The notes under the pieces are model-generated. The model worked only from the letters and a program-made list of their open reading frames with translations, was not told the origin of the DNA and made no database searches. From Ficedula albicollis (taxonomy: Eukaryota > Chordata > Aves > Passeriformes > Muscicapidae), in the NCBI RefSeq assembly GCF_000247815.1, contig NC_021678.1, positions 434,001 to 498,000 of the forward strand: 64,000 bases of DNA. Reading direction: 5' to 3'. Shown here piece by piece: positions 13,301 to 25,900 of the stretch. Made by a program: the position numbers and the translations under genes. Position 1 is the stretch's first letter. Each line of letters opens with the position of its first letter.

Positions 13301-16300
13301 CCCAGTGCCTGCAGGAGTAATCAGCTTGGGCACAGCAGTATGAATTCCTGAGCACAGCCATGGAAATATCACCAGCTTTACCCCTTTGCTTTGGTTACAC
13401 ATGCATGATTGTGAGAATGAGAAGAGCCAGAGTAAATGAAAGCAATCTGAAAAACCACACCAGTAAAATTTCCCTTTATTTAACACACTGCTTTTCCACT
13501 GTATTTATCAATTCTGTTTTACTCTTCACCTCTTACTGAACCTAAATTGAAAGATCAGAGATAAAACAGCACAAAGGGAGGGAAGGATCAAGTAAGTTAT
13601 ATCTCACTGAAGGGAATGGCAGAGGTCCCACTTACTTCAGTGGCTGTATCTGGTTTTGTGCTTTCCTTTGATTCAGAAGTGTGCTTTTGAAGAGATCATC
13701 AGCGCTTACTGTGCTTTGGCTCCCACCCTGAAGTGTTTGTAGAGACAAACCGAGTTCCTTTTGAATTGGACTGAGCTGGAGGATGTGCTCCAGCAGTGCC
13801 CCTCAGGCACTGGAAAGAGCAGTTAGACCTGGAGGAGAGAAGGGCTGTGTGAGTGAAGGTGCTCTCAAATGGATGTGACATTGTGGACATGGAGTTCTGG
13901 CTGCTGCTGGGGCATTTTGTCACTCTGCTGCCAGGCCACAGGGTCTGCAAACACAGACATGAGCAGCCAGTCCAGCATTGCACTGGGTGGTCCTTGTTTG
14001 GAAAGGCACTGCACTTCTTGGAGTGGTAATGGCTTCCTTAAAATGTGTGGGCTGATGAGGTGGCTTACAGAAATGAGGAGTGTGTCAATTGAGATCCAAT
14101 ATGAAATCAAAATTAGGAGAGGAGAGGAAAGGAGATATCTGAAATTAATTTGTGATTCATCCCTCGAGTTTAAAATTGGGTTTTCCTGTATGGAGTTGAT
14201 ACAAAGGTACTGTCAATGTGCTTGACTGGTCTATAGCATACATGTCTTGAAGAAGATGACATTTTTAGGATGCACATCTGCAGAACCAATTTATCACCAT
14301 GAATTGAATACTGTGTTTAGAGTGAAATAGCTGGGCAAATAGTTTGCATTCTTTCTAGTACTGTAATAGTACCTTGTGAAGCTTCAATGTTTAGTGTTTG
14401 ATGAGTTTTTTAAAGGAAAATTTGAAAGGAAAAATTGGAAAACACTTGTGGGAGGAAAAAGGAACATATACCCTGTATGTGAGTTTATGTGTTACTTAAA
14501 CTTTGTGTGGTCTCACAGCACATCTTTTTAATTGTGACAACTTAAAATATATTATTAGTGATCTGAATTAATTAGAGCTAATGTAAAAATCAAGGGCATA
14601 AAAAGACATGTCACATAGCATGTGTTTGCTCATTAGATACGACAGTAACTCTGCAGGGGAAATTAATATTGATATGTATATTGAAACAGAAGTACACTGA
14701 AGAGGAAGAGAGGCTGAGCACTGTTCTTTGCCATCATTAATAGTGGCAAAATAATTAATATTGACTACAACTTCTCATATGCTAAGCGTTTTCTGTCAGT
14801 TCCTTCCATTTCATTTCTCTGCGACAAATGGTATTCCAGTAACACTGCTGTGTTTCAGACAAGGACTGCTTCATAACTGGGTCAATTTTCCTAGATACCA
14901 TTATACTAAAATATTTTTGTGAAAACTTAGAGACTGTGTTACAGCCTCCAGGTTCTGTGGTGTAAGTGAAAGCAGAAGCAGTCAGTGTACATATTAAGTT
15001 TCACACAAATTTCTCCATTTAGTTACCTGGCTCTCTTTGTGGGGTAATCAAATCTGTGTCACTATTTTTATTGTGTTCCCTCTGGTAGCAAGGCAGCAGC
15101 TCTTGTATACTTGGGGTGGGGCAGTGGTCTTTTGGGCATATACATTTTTGTTGCTTGACTTTTTTTCGGTGGGATTTAGAGCTGTATCAAGACATATATC
15201 TAAGATGTGTTTCAGAAGCATTTGCAGATGTTTTGATTAGCAGACATTTTTCTTTTGTCACTGCAGTTGGGTAAAGCTCTAGTATATTCTATCCAGTGGA
15301 ATAAATGTTCAATAGTTAAATAGTTCAGAACATGGTGCACGCTGTAAGTCAGTGATGTGCTGCTAATCTTGCCTGTAGGAAGTGCCTCCTCTCTGCTGTG
15401 ATTCTCCAGTAGGACAGTAAATGGGACACAGTGTGCTGATACGGTTCCCTATCGTTCCCCTCAGTTTCTTTGCTTTGTTCCCACTTTGTCTTTCTGAAAT
15501 ACGCATCAGATATAAGGAGCTCCCACTGCCAGAGTTCCCATGGTAACACCCCTGAGGAGCTGGGAACCGACTGCATGCCGGCAGCAGACTCGTGCTTTAG
15601 ATGCAGCTGTGGTGCTGAGAGCCTGTGGTGGCTCAGTGTGTGGCAGCTGGGCCTTTCTGTCCCCTGCCAGCTCCCCCAGAACAGCCTTTCCTGTGTGGTG
15701 TCTCTGGCAGAAGGGCCTGTTGCTTTGGCTAGGCTGCAGTCGCTGCTAGGGATTAAAACTGGAGCGCTGCATGAAGTCTGCAGCAGCTGAAGTGCCTTGA
15801 AGCAAGAATGGCTTTCTTGGTATGTGTGTGCTCGTTTTTGTAGCGTCCCTGAGTACCACAGGAGACCTGGCTCCAGTGCTATGCAAAAAACTACTAATGT
15901 AGTGGTGAATTCTTCCCTCCATGTCAGGTGATGGGCTGTGACCCAAAGGAGCAGGGCAGGTGATCAGAGCCACTGCTATTGAAGCACCAGTTTCCTGGAT
16001 AGAAATAGAATAAAATAGAAAACTAAATAGAAAACAGTAGAAACTAAATCAAATAGAAGTGTGCATATATCTCTCAGTGTAGGCTAAAATAATTGCTGCC
16101 TTTCAGGTTTGTTCCAAAGGGTTTTAGAGAACCTGGGACCTTTTCTAATGTTCAGTCTTGAGTTTTTCTTGCTGTTGGGCTCTTGGTTTCTTTTGTTTTT
16201 TTTTCTTCTTTATTAAAAGGAGAACCTTTATTTTGCAGTTACTAGCAAGCAGAGAGCCTTATGTATGTTAAGCAAAGAAAAGGTATTTTGTATCTTGAAA

Positions 16301-18882
16301 TGAAACCCTGTCTGTGTTAATCTGCTGCTTGAGTCCTGTGACCAGGATGTTTTTTCTTCTGCTGAAGACAAGAAAGTGGGGAATAAGTGGTGAAAATTGC
16401 TGTTGTGCATGTGGGATTGTGGAGCACCATAAGCAGCTCCATTACCTGCCTGCTCTTCTCAGCTGGTTTGGACTCCTAATACCTGTGTGTTGTGGCTACC
16501 CTTCAACAGCTTTCTTAATTGCCATAACTTATGCCAGGGACATGGTAATGGAGCATTTCCTTTGGGAACAAAGGGGTCTAGATTGTTGGGCTGGCTCAAA
16601 ATCCATTTCATACAAACAGCAGGAGTGCCAAAAAGGGAGGTCTAACGGAGAAAATGTGTGCATGTGATCATGTGTGCCTGTGTGAATGTGAACAGTCTGG
16701 TTACCTTCCAAAATCTGCTACATGTGGAGTGTCTGAGCTTTGGGAGAGCTGCAAGGATTTCTGTTTCTCATTTTGTTAACTGCAGATGTAACGATCTACA
16801 CAGCACTGACAAAAGTTATTTCAAAGCAAGTAATGTGCACCCTGCTTAGGTACTAGTGACCATTCCTTTTCTAGCATTTAAACTTCTCCTGGAATCAACA
16901 GAATAGTAGAAAATAATTTTTTGAGACGACTTGAATTTGGAAGCAAGTACTGGTGTGCAGGTACTGACCTGGAAGTCAATAAAACAGTTTCATTAATGAA
17001 GACACGATGCAATTGCCAGCTTTGTTAATGAATGAATGAAATAAACCTTCCAGGCAGAGCATGGCATTAATCCTTTTGGATAATGGTCCTCAAATGAACA
17101 CAGGAGTCTGGAACATTTTATGGAGGTGGTTAAAATTAAGGAGGCATTATATGTGATGCACATCAATCCATCAGCATCTAGTTATGATGTAACTGTGTGC
17201 ATTTGACAACCACTTTTCTGACTGGGCTAAGTGGATCAAGCAAACACAGTGATTAGGAGCCCCACAGCAGAATGTATGTCTGTGCTGTATGAACATGATA
17301 CCAGTTATCCAATTAATGCTGGAAATTTAATTGTACAAAAGTGGACTTTTAGAAAACAATGTATATGCAAATATCTTCAGCAAGGGAGAAAAATTTGGTT
17401 TGCTTGCTGTGCTGAAATTTTCAGATGTTAGAATGGGTAAATGCAAATTGAGCTTTGTTTTTCATTCCAGTGCATGTCTATTAATTAATAGAATTCTCTT
17501 TATAGGTGTGCTGTATATTTTATTGCTGGAGTGTGGGAGAATATTCTGCGTTTTGCAGTTCAAGTCTCATAGACACTTAATTTTAGAATAAGAGTGTAAA
17601 CCCAGATGTAGATATGGTCATAGTGGGTTTGTTTTACAGCACCTTAGCCACTTGCTTAGGCCTGAAAAAGCAGCTTATGATTTGATAAATTGTCTGTGGT
17701 AACCAGGGAGAGCAAATGGAGAGAGGAACCTGCCCAGGGGCTGCAGAGCAGGCACCTGGGGTGTGCTCATAGGGGGGTGCAGCACAGAGGCAGAAAAATC
17801 AAACTGTGACACAGCTGAGGAGCAGGAGGTGCAAAATGGCCAAAGGATAACATGGAGGAAAAAAAGAATCAGCTGTCCAGGTAAGCAGTGTGTTCTTCAG
17901 AACAGCACAGCAGTGAGATAGCAGCCAGGGGCAGGGTTAGGAATATTGATAGGAACTGTAATAATGGGGTTATGAAATGTCCTACTTCAGAGGAACCTTA
18001 TGTTAAATCTTGTGGACCTCACCTAGTCATTATGTGCAAAAAACTTCTTAGACAAAGGGTGGAGGACCTTACACATAGATACTAGTCTGTTCCCTTGCAC
18101 CCTGGTGCTCTAGTTCTGCATCCTTGAGGAATGCAGATTTCAAATGGACAAAAACATGGTTGGGTCTGTCTGGCAGAATTTGGTTTATTTTCCATAATTT
18201 TATTAGTTTCAGTAAAATACAAAAGAAAGAGGGCATTATGCCAGAATAAATGTGTAAGCATAAGGACCAGCTATTCTGCTCTAATTTGAAAAATCCTTTT
18301 TAAAAAAAGAAAGGTGATTAGTGAACTGATTATTGACGGGGTATATCCTCCTAGGAAGCAATACCGTCACACTTCCAAGACTGCTTGGCACAGGTGACCC
18401 TTCAGCTGGGAATTATTTATGACATACATGAGTAGTTCTAGCTGTGTGCAATGTGTGAGTCCTGCACAGCAGTGCAGTGCTGAAGGAAGGACTGCTTTGG
18501 GCACGCTGCATTCTCCCCAGGTGTTCTGCTCCCTGGTTACTGCTGGAGCCCCGTGAATCAGAATGTAGGTGAGAGCAGCCAGAGGTTGTCTCCAGTCCTC
18601 ACGTGCCCCAGAGAGGCTTCCAGGCTGCTCTGTAATGTATGGATCTGTGATGGCTTTCAGTCAAGCACAGCTCTCAAAAAATAAAGCACCTACAACACAG
18701 TAACTTGTAATGACATTCTGCCGGGGGATTTACTTGCAGTTACTCAGCTTGAGAAATGAGTACTGGCTGTCTGTGTTTATATGACATGCTTTGGAAAAGA
18801 AAATCTTAAAAAATGTTTTTAAAGTTTCCAAGTGAGTGGAAATTTCCTCCTGTAAGGATTAGTTTCTTGTCTTTATCTGCCA
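10351..18882. other. Gene-free stretch, mixed composition
   Basis: Open frames of 137-146 codons occur at 11,605-12,018 (minus) and 12,262-12,702 (plus), but their translations show no motif or domain and overlap frames on the other strand. Slightly GC-richer patches lie at about 11,000-12,000 and 15,540-15,760, without CpG clustering. The segment at about 16,975-17,200 looks like a candidate conserved non-coding element. A GT-rich run occurs at 16,652-16,693. I see no RNA gene. Confidence 0.7.
15999..16058. repeat. A-rich degenerate repeat (AAATAGAA-like)
   Basis: About 60 bp made of irregular copies of AAATAGAA and ATAGAAAACTA. It is purine-rich low-complexity DNA, probably a decayed microsatellite. 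Confidence 0.8.
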
Positions 18883-18940
18883 GAATATGCTGAGTTGGAA
18901 GGGATCCACAAGGATCATCTAGTGCAGCTCCTATTACTTA
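18883..18940 (-). mobile_element. CR1 LINE 3'-end relic
   Basis: The stretch from GAATATGCTGAGTTGGAAGG through GGATCATCTAGTGCAGCTCCT matches the well-known 3'-terminal region of avian CR1 non-LTR retrotransposons, which read in this orientation (the reverse complement of the element) as TTGGAAGGGACC... followed by GATCAT and TCCAACTCC. CR1 elements are usually severely 5'-truncated, as here. No reverse-transcriptase coding sequence is attached, and the terminal octamer repeats are lost or unrecognisable. This is the best single clue that the DNA is avian. Confidence 0.82.
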
Positions 18941-19388
18941 GTATTTGTTTAACAACCTGGTAATCACTACAGAGAATTCTGATGGATCATTGTACATTTA
19001 TTTTTTACACTGTTTCCTATGTTTGAGTTAGAAATACATTATTTTGCCTTTTTCACTGTTACTTTGGAGCTCTCAACTAGACTCTTTTGATTATATTTTT
19101 GAATAGAGAGCATTGTCTCTGAATAGAAATAGACTTGAATTGTGTTCTAAAACATTACCAACACTTCCTAGGCAGTAGGTAAAATAACGATGTGAAATTA
19201 ATTTATCTGGCAGTGCCTTATTGCAAAACTGGTACAAATGTGAACAAATGTGAAATGAGGACCTGCTATGATCACAGGATGTGTGAGCTCTGCAAAGGGC
19301 AGACTCTGGGAGCTGCTTGAGAAATTTAGACACTGTGAGTGAGTCACTTAGAGTGTGTTTAAAATAATTCAGGAAAAGGCGTACAACT

Positions 19389-19471
19389 CTAAAATAAAGC
19401 CAGCCCACCACCACAACAAACAAACAAACCCCCACACAAACAGCAGCAAAAACAAGCAGCCAAGCAAAACC
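19389..19471. repeat. A/C-rich low-complexity tract
   Basis: Strongly strand-biased sequence of C and A with ACAAACAAACAAAC and CAGCAGCAAAAAC segments. Its complement gives part of a 156-codon minus-strand open frame (19,091-19,561) rich in Val, Cys and Phe. I attribute that frame to this composition and not to a gene. Confidence 0.8.
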
Positions 19472-19890
19472 CAGTGAGGGTGTTTCATTATCACTGCCAG
19501 ATCTTTCTGCAGGAAAGGTTTGGAAGCTTTCACATAGATTGTGCCGTGATAACCTCATCAAAGGTGCTCTGGACTGTGTTTTTCAAAGGCACCCTCAGAT
19601 TCCTGCCATCTCACCTGCTTATGGAGTGCATGGGTGGTTAGCATTGAGCTCCTGGGAAGCAGCACTCAAATTGTGGCTACTCAAGATTTGTGCAGTCCAG
19701 AAAACACCCTTAACACACCCAGCAAGGCTTGCAGGTTCTGTTTCTGCTGTAAATTCAGGAAGAACGCTCTATAATGTAACATCCTAGTTGAGAAGCTAAC
19801 ATTCTTCCTGAGGGAAAAAAAAAATTAATCAGACATTTCTTTGTTCATAGGGGCAAAAGGTAGTAAGGAAAATAAAATACTTTAGAAAGC

Positions 19891-19925
19891 AAAGCAAAAC
19901 AAATTCTTGTTTTTTGTTTTGCTTT
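19891..19925. repeat. Perfect 13-bp inverted repeat with 9-base loop
   Basis: AAAGCAAAACAAA (19,891-19,903) is the exact reverse complement of TTTGTTTTGCTTT (19,913-19,925). Pairing extends partially outward. Both arms are low-complexity, so the palindrome may be a by-product of adjacent A-rich and T-rich slippage repeats. Confidence 0.85.
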
Positions 19926-22900
19926 GTTTTGTTTTGTTGTTTTCAAACTGTATGATAGTTTGGGAGCATTAATCTGACTTTGATGAGGTCGTCTGAATTT
20001 ACTGGAGGAAGGGAAAGTTGTCCTGAGGATGGCGTACTGCCAAGAAAGGTCCTGGGAGACCCACAGTCATGTAAAGTATGAATCTTGGGGTATATTGGGG
20101 TAAAACAAAAGTCATAGACCATTTAAAAAACTACTTACTTGGTAATGACAGATTGGAGAAAGTGAATTTTATGTGGAAAGTGGGAAAGACATTACCATAT
20201 CTGTTTTATGGTCTGATATTATCCTGAAAATTTACAATGCTTGTTTGGTATCACAGACTTCATTTTGGGGCTTGGCAAGGCAAAATCACAGTTTTAGGAA
20301 TTTTGCTTGTAACTAGGGTTTTGAGATATTACAGCATTGAGGAGCAGAGATGCCAAGGTCCCCTTTAATGCTGCTAGGGAAGAAAGGGATGAAGAGCACT
20401 TCAGAGGGATGACTTAGGAGGCAATAGCTGTGGCTGATTACTTAGGATTGGAAAGGAATTATGTTAATTTGAAAATACTATTAATGATAATTAAATTACA
20501 TTCAAGTTTCTGAAATTAAAGATAACTGAGTTGGAGAAATCAAAGCGACTGTAGAAGGAACATTAGGAAGGCTAAATAATTACAGCTTTCAAATGTGTGA
20601 AAAAGGAAGGGGACAGCCTTTTTTTTTTTTATTACTTGTTTGCAAAATGATACTTGCTAATTGAGACTGGAACAGGTACCTCCTTTGTTACTACCTACCC
20701 ATAATATTCTTACTAGGATTGGGTTTGGTTTTCAATGAGTGTGACACTCTCAGACCACCATAGCTGTGTGTATAAATTTAGCTGAGAGGTAGGAACGTGG
20801 CCCAAATAACACAGTGGTAATTACTGTTCATGTCTGTTCATTTAGCAAAAACAGTCTCCTGCAAATCTGCTTTGTACACCCTGAGGTAACATTTCCTGAT
20901 TTCTGAGGGGGCATGGCACCTTCAAAAAGTGCTTATTTCACCTCATGTTCTAATTTATAAATCTTACTCTAGTTATTTTTGTGAAGTGGAAGCTGACTGT
21001 GGTGGCAGTGCCAAATGAAATAGCTGTTGTTGAAGTAACCAGTCTGGCTAGGGACTGGAGCCATGAACGCTGTCCCTTGCTGAGTCCCTGGGCTGCAGCT
21101 CTAAAGGGGCAATGCACAGCAAGTGCCACTGAATATTTGGGGTGTTGGGACCAGGAGCTGTCACGGTGACAGCTCGGGCTTCACAGGCACTGAGGCTTGT
21201 GTCAGAAGGGTGTGGGATGATGGAGCTGCTGATGGAGTTGTTTCAGTTTTAGATTATTGGATTATTCAGGTGATTAGAATTATTTGTATTAAAAATGTGT
21301 ATTGAAATAACTAGTAAATGTTACTGTTTACAAGAGTGATTAAAAACTACTTGCATTGTACTCCATATGGATTCAATTCCAGTACACTGAGGTTTACTGG
21401 AAGAAAAAGGGAAGTGCTCTGTGGAAGGTTTCTGAGCAGTGAAGTACGAAATCCCTTGGTAGAAGCAGTGCTCTGGCAATCAGCTCTGTGTTCCAGCTAG
21501 AGCTGGTTTCAGCTTTGTTTTCCCCTGGTTCAGCTCCCAGCTGTCCCACCCAGCTGTGTGCCACGGCCCCAGCTGTGGGCACTGCAGGTCCCTCCCTGCA
21601 GCACTGCTCTGCCCTTGGCGCTCCCTGGGACACTGGGGGTGGGACCCGAGCCTGCTGTGAGCCACACAGAGCCACACAAAAGCTCTGAGAAGGAAGAGCT
21701 TCAGCCGTGGAGTCAGCTTCTCTAAGTAGCTTACATGGTGACTTAATTACATTATTGATTATTTACAAGTTACTCCTTCAATCCTTTTTTTCTTAAAAGA
21801 TCTCTTTCTTTCATCTTGTTGGACACGACTCTGAAATTCATGTGCAAAAATACGACTGTCTAATTCTCTGCTTGGAACTAATGCCATTCTTTTCTTGCAT
21901 TTTTTGCACAGAAATAGGCTTCAGGCAACCAACTGCATTGATGGAATGGGCAATTATGCCACACTCAATGAACCCACAAGTTTCATGTCAGTGAGTGGCA
22001 GCTCATTTTCAAAGTGCAGTTTTGTATTAATGCTGAGAGAAGGGAGAAAGTGTGGAAGTGTGTTTTTTTATTTTCTTCTGCTTTCCCAGAATCCCTCACT
22101 TCTTCTGTGATTTTAATGCCATTGTGATACTAGATAGCTAATTACACTGATGGATTTTCATGTGAAGCATCATATAAACAGCCAGGTTAAAGGCGGTGTA
22201 CTGTAGAAATTGTGGACAGAGCATTTACAAGTAGTATCAGTCAGAATAGATACGAAAATCTGGGAATGTCATACAGGATTAAATTGCTTATCTTTATTTA
22301 GGAATTGCAGATTGCTAGTTGAGCACAAGGACATGATTCTAAATGGTGGGTGGTAACTTTAGGAGTATCGAGTCTCTGTGCTGATAGCTCAGTCCCCCTG
22401 AGCTGCTCAAGAGAAGAGACCTCCACATGTACTATTCTGAGTGGCTGGAGAAATAAAGTAACTTATCCTCTATGAATTAGCCTATTGTTTATAGGAATAA
22501 AAAAAAACTCCTATTGTGTAATTCCTCTGAATTTCAGTGTTTTTGCGGGTTTCTTCTGCAAAGACAAAACCAGACCTACTCGTTATACGCCCTGAGCCTT
22601 GAGCACTGCCCGTGCAGAAAATTCTCAGTTCAGAATGTTTGGAGGTATTAGTGGTGTCAAATCCTGCAGTTTTATGTCACAGTCAGAGGCGTGACACTAG
22701 TCCAGGGGCTCTCATGCTGTCCTTTTACTCTGTGGCTGTTCTTCATGATACTTAGTCTGTAAATATCCAAAATGTTTATTGATCACCACTGGCAAACGAT
22801 TCTAATTAAGAGTGAAATTCATTAAATATGTACATGGGAAGCAACTCCATCTGGCTGTAGAAAAAGAAATGAATATTTGGTAGTTTGTGAGTTCATGATT

Positions 22901-25900
22901 GCAGTGCAAAATCCACAAGAATAGAAAGTGGGTTTGGAAACCTTAAAAGCCCATTATCAAAAAGTAACACTTGTGTTAAAGTTATTAAAATTTATATTGA
23001 GCAAAGTGAATCTTAAAAGTACTGAGTTTGTAAGGTAGGTTAATTTAGAATTGCATTGTTTAATCAGCAAAGAGCAGGTATAATAGATAGTACGTAGAGG
23101 CCTAGAAAAGTGAAGGGGTGGGAAGACGGATTAGGAATGAAAAACCTTACAAACACTCTGATCCTTGAAGAATCACATAATGTAGAGTGCAGAAATTATA
23201 CACACAGCAAGGGAGGCTTGTAGAGCACAGAGAAGGGACACATCCTAGGAAGAGGGATATTCAGGGAATGGATGTTGACAGAGAGGAACAAAGATTATGT
23301 TAGACAATAAAATTTTGCTTTAAAGTCGAAAAAGTACTTACTTTGAACTTTGGTTTTCTGTTTTAAAGTCTAGACACAACCCAAACCCACAAACTTTAAA
23401 GGCAGTGGTGTATCCATACTTAGTAGAACCTGTGCTAGGTGCACTAATAGGCACAAAAACTATTTAGATCCAGTGTAGTCAGGGGCTTTTTTCTGGTGTA
23501 AGTTTTTGTGGTATTTCTCATTTTGCTCTAAGTTGAATTTGGTTAGAAAAGGGTGTGCCACAACAGGTTAATGAAGCAGAGTGTCAGTGATCGGTTCAGG
23601 GTTTCAGTTCTAAGATACTTCATTCTTGCTACAGCACCATCTAAATTTAGCAGTGTGATTTTTAGCAGAAGGGAGAGAATTCCTTTGATCTGATAAAATG
23701 TTCTTCATCTGGCAAGGCCTCTACTCAAGTGCAGCATGTTAAAAAAACCCACATAAAGAATGCTAACAAAAGATTAAACCAGACAATAGTGGGATGTTTG
23801 TAAGAGAAAAGAGCTTGCCAAAGAAATCTTTCTACAGCTCTCTAGTGTTTTTCTGTACTGTAAGTGACTTCTGCTATTAGAGATTGGTGAGGAAATTTAG
23901 CTGAAATGGAAAATGCTTCTCCTTAAGAACAACAACTAAGAGGTAATTGTAGTTAAAGAGTTCTTGAGGAGTGAGGCAATTCTACATTAGCTTGAGTATA
24001 TAGGTTTTGTTAGGGCAGATTTTATATTTCAAAGCTGTGTTAACATTAGTCACTGAGTTAAAGATCTAAGTGTAGCATAGCTGAGTCTAATGCAGTGCAT
24101 TTGATTTTGCCCTTTGATTGGTTCAGTATCCTGAGGATATTCCTCATTCTGAAACTGTGTTTCCACAGACTCGGTGTTAATCACTGGTGGGACAGCTTTG
24201 TCAATTGACACCAGCACTACTTTCTTCTCTTCTGGAGGTGCTTACAAGGTTTTTCACATTTAACATTTCTTTCTTCTTTTAATTATTAATTCCAATATTA
24301 ATCTTTTCCTCAGTGTTGACTCATTCCTTTGTTTCAGCCTACTGTGTTCTTCTTTCTTCCCTGTGCTACTCAGAATCATAACTCATTTTCTCCGAATCCA
24401 TGAATGGCTCCAAGGGACAGGCATTGCTAGTTGAGGATGTTTCGGCAGTTCAGTTTAGTGATTCATGCAGGAGCAGGTGAATGCCAAGCACAGGAATGCT
24501 CCATCATTCCCCTGCTGGGGTAACACAGATCCCAAACACATGGGCCCAGTACTTGCAGCCAGATGACTCATAAGGCCGTTCTATTGCTTTGGCCATTTCT
24601 GTTTCTGTCAAGTGGCAAAAGCAATATAAGCAATATTATTTTTCCATTTATTTCCTTATTTTTTAACCTTAGTAATTATTACTTTGTGTCTTAATTGAGA
24701 TGTCACTGTTTACAAAAGGTCTCCTTGCACAGTACCACTAGTAAATGCCATAAACCTGTAATGAAATACAAATGCTGCTGGATACAAGGCCAGCTGGAAA
24801 ACCAGAACTCACAGATTTCAAACAAATACCTGCTAGCTGAGATTGAAAGCATGGGTGTGTACAGGGATTGTGCAGTTCATTCTGAGAACACTGGAGGTGT
24901 GGTAACACTGGCATAGCAGTTGTTGATGCTTAGACTAAAGCCAAAGGCCTGAGTTTTGGTAACCCTGTGTTAGGGATTCATACTGAAGGTCACACTGAAT
25001 GACCCTTCTCACTGTCTCTCCCTTTCTTTTTGTTAGGAGAGAAAATAGAGGAACTAACAAAAACATCAGGTGTGCTGTTATATAATGTGTGTGCTTAAGC
25101 AATATTCACAAGTTTCTCTTATGTGATGCTCACTAGATAAAAAATGTACTTACTTTAAAAACTCTTTGACCTGGCTTGCTTGTGGGTAAAATCTGATTTA
25201 GGAATGTTCTTGCTGAGAACTCCCTCTTGTAGATCTTCTGTTCTTGCACATCCGTTCATGTGCCATGGTCAGCGTTCCCAAGAGGTTGGAGATAAAGTCT
25301 CAAATCTTGGATTTGGGTGATATGGAGCTTGGATGTTTAGTCAAGTATGAGAAATTGTGGGTTTAGAAAGTGGGTGAACTGGTCTGGATGTACACATATC
25401 TCAAAGAATCTCTTGCAAGAGAAGTAAGTACCCGTCCTGCAAAAATCTAATTTCCTTGTTTTAACTGTCACTTTAACAGAGAATAATGCTGTCTGTTCCT
25501 GAAAGATCATCTTTTGGAGAGCTCAGAACTGTCCTTGTCTGGAGGGTGATGCTTCATGTAACAATGAAGTGTTTTGCTATGAAATATACTTCCAATTATT
25601 TTGTCATTGCCTTTTGTTACTCTGTTCTGATGGTCTGTGTATCTGTGTAAAGTAAGGAGGGAGAGAAGAGAGGACTGTGCGGAGTTATGCTTTGGTAAGC
25701 TGTTTTTGTAATGACTTGATCCAGGCCCTCACTGTCATCAGTTTTGAAGTCCTTTAGTGGCTGTAGCACATCTAAATCAAAGGTGGTGGCCACATTTTCT
25801 CTTGCTGGCAGTACAAGTCGTGGCTCTCTGTTGGTTGTGGATGGATGCACACATGCACCGTGCCTTGAGCCCTCTAGCAATGGTGAACTGCTTTCCCTTA

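Noticed and set aside
17878..17890. Splice-donor-like CAGGTAAGC
   Set aside because: No pyrimidine tract or acceptor lies at exon distance upstream.
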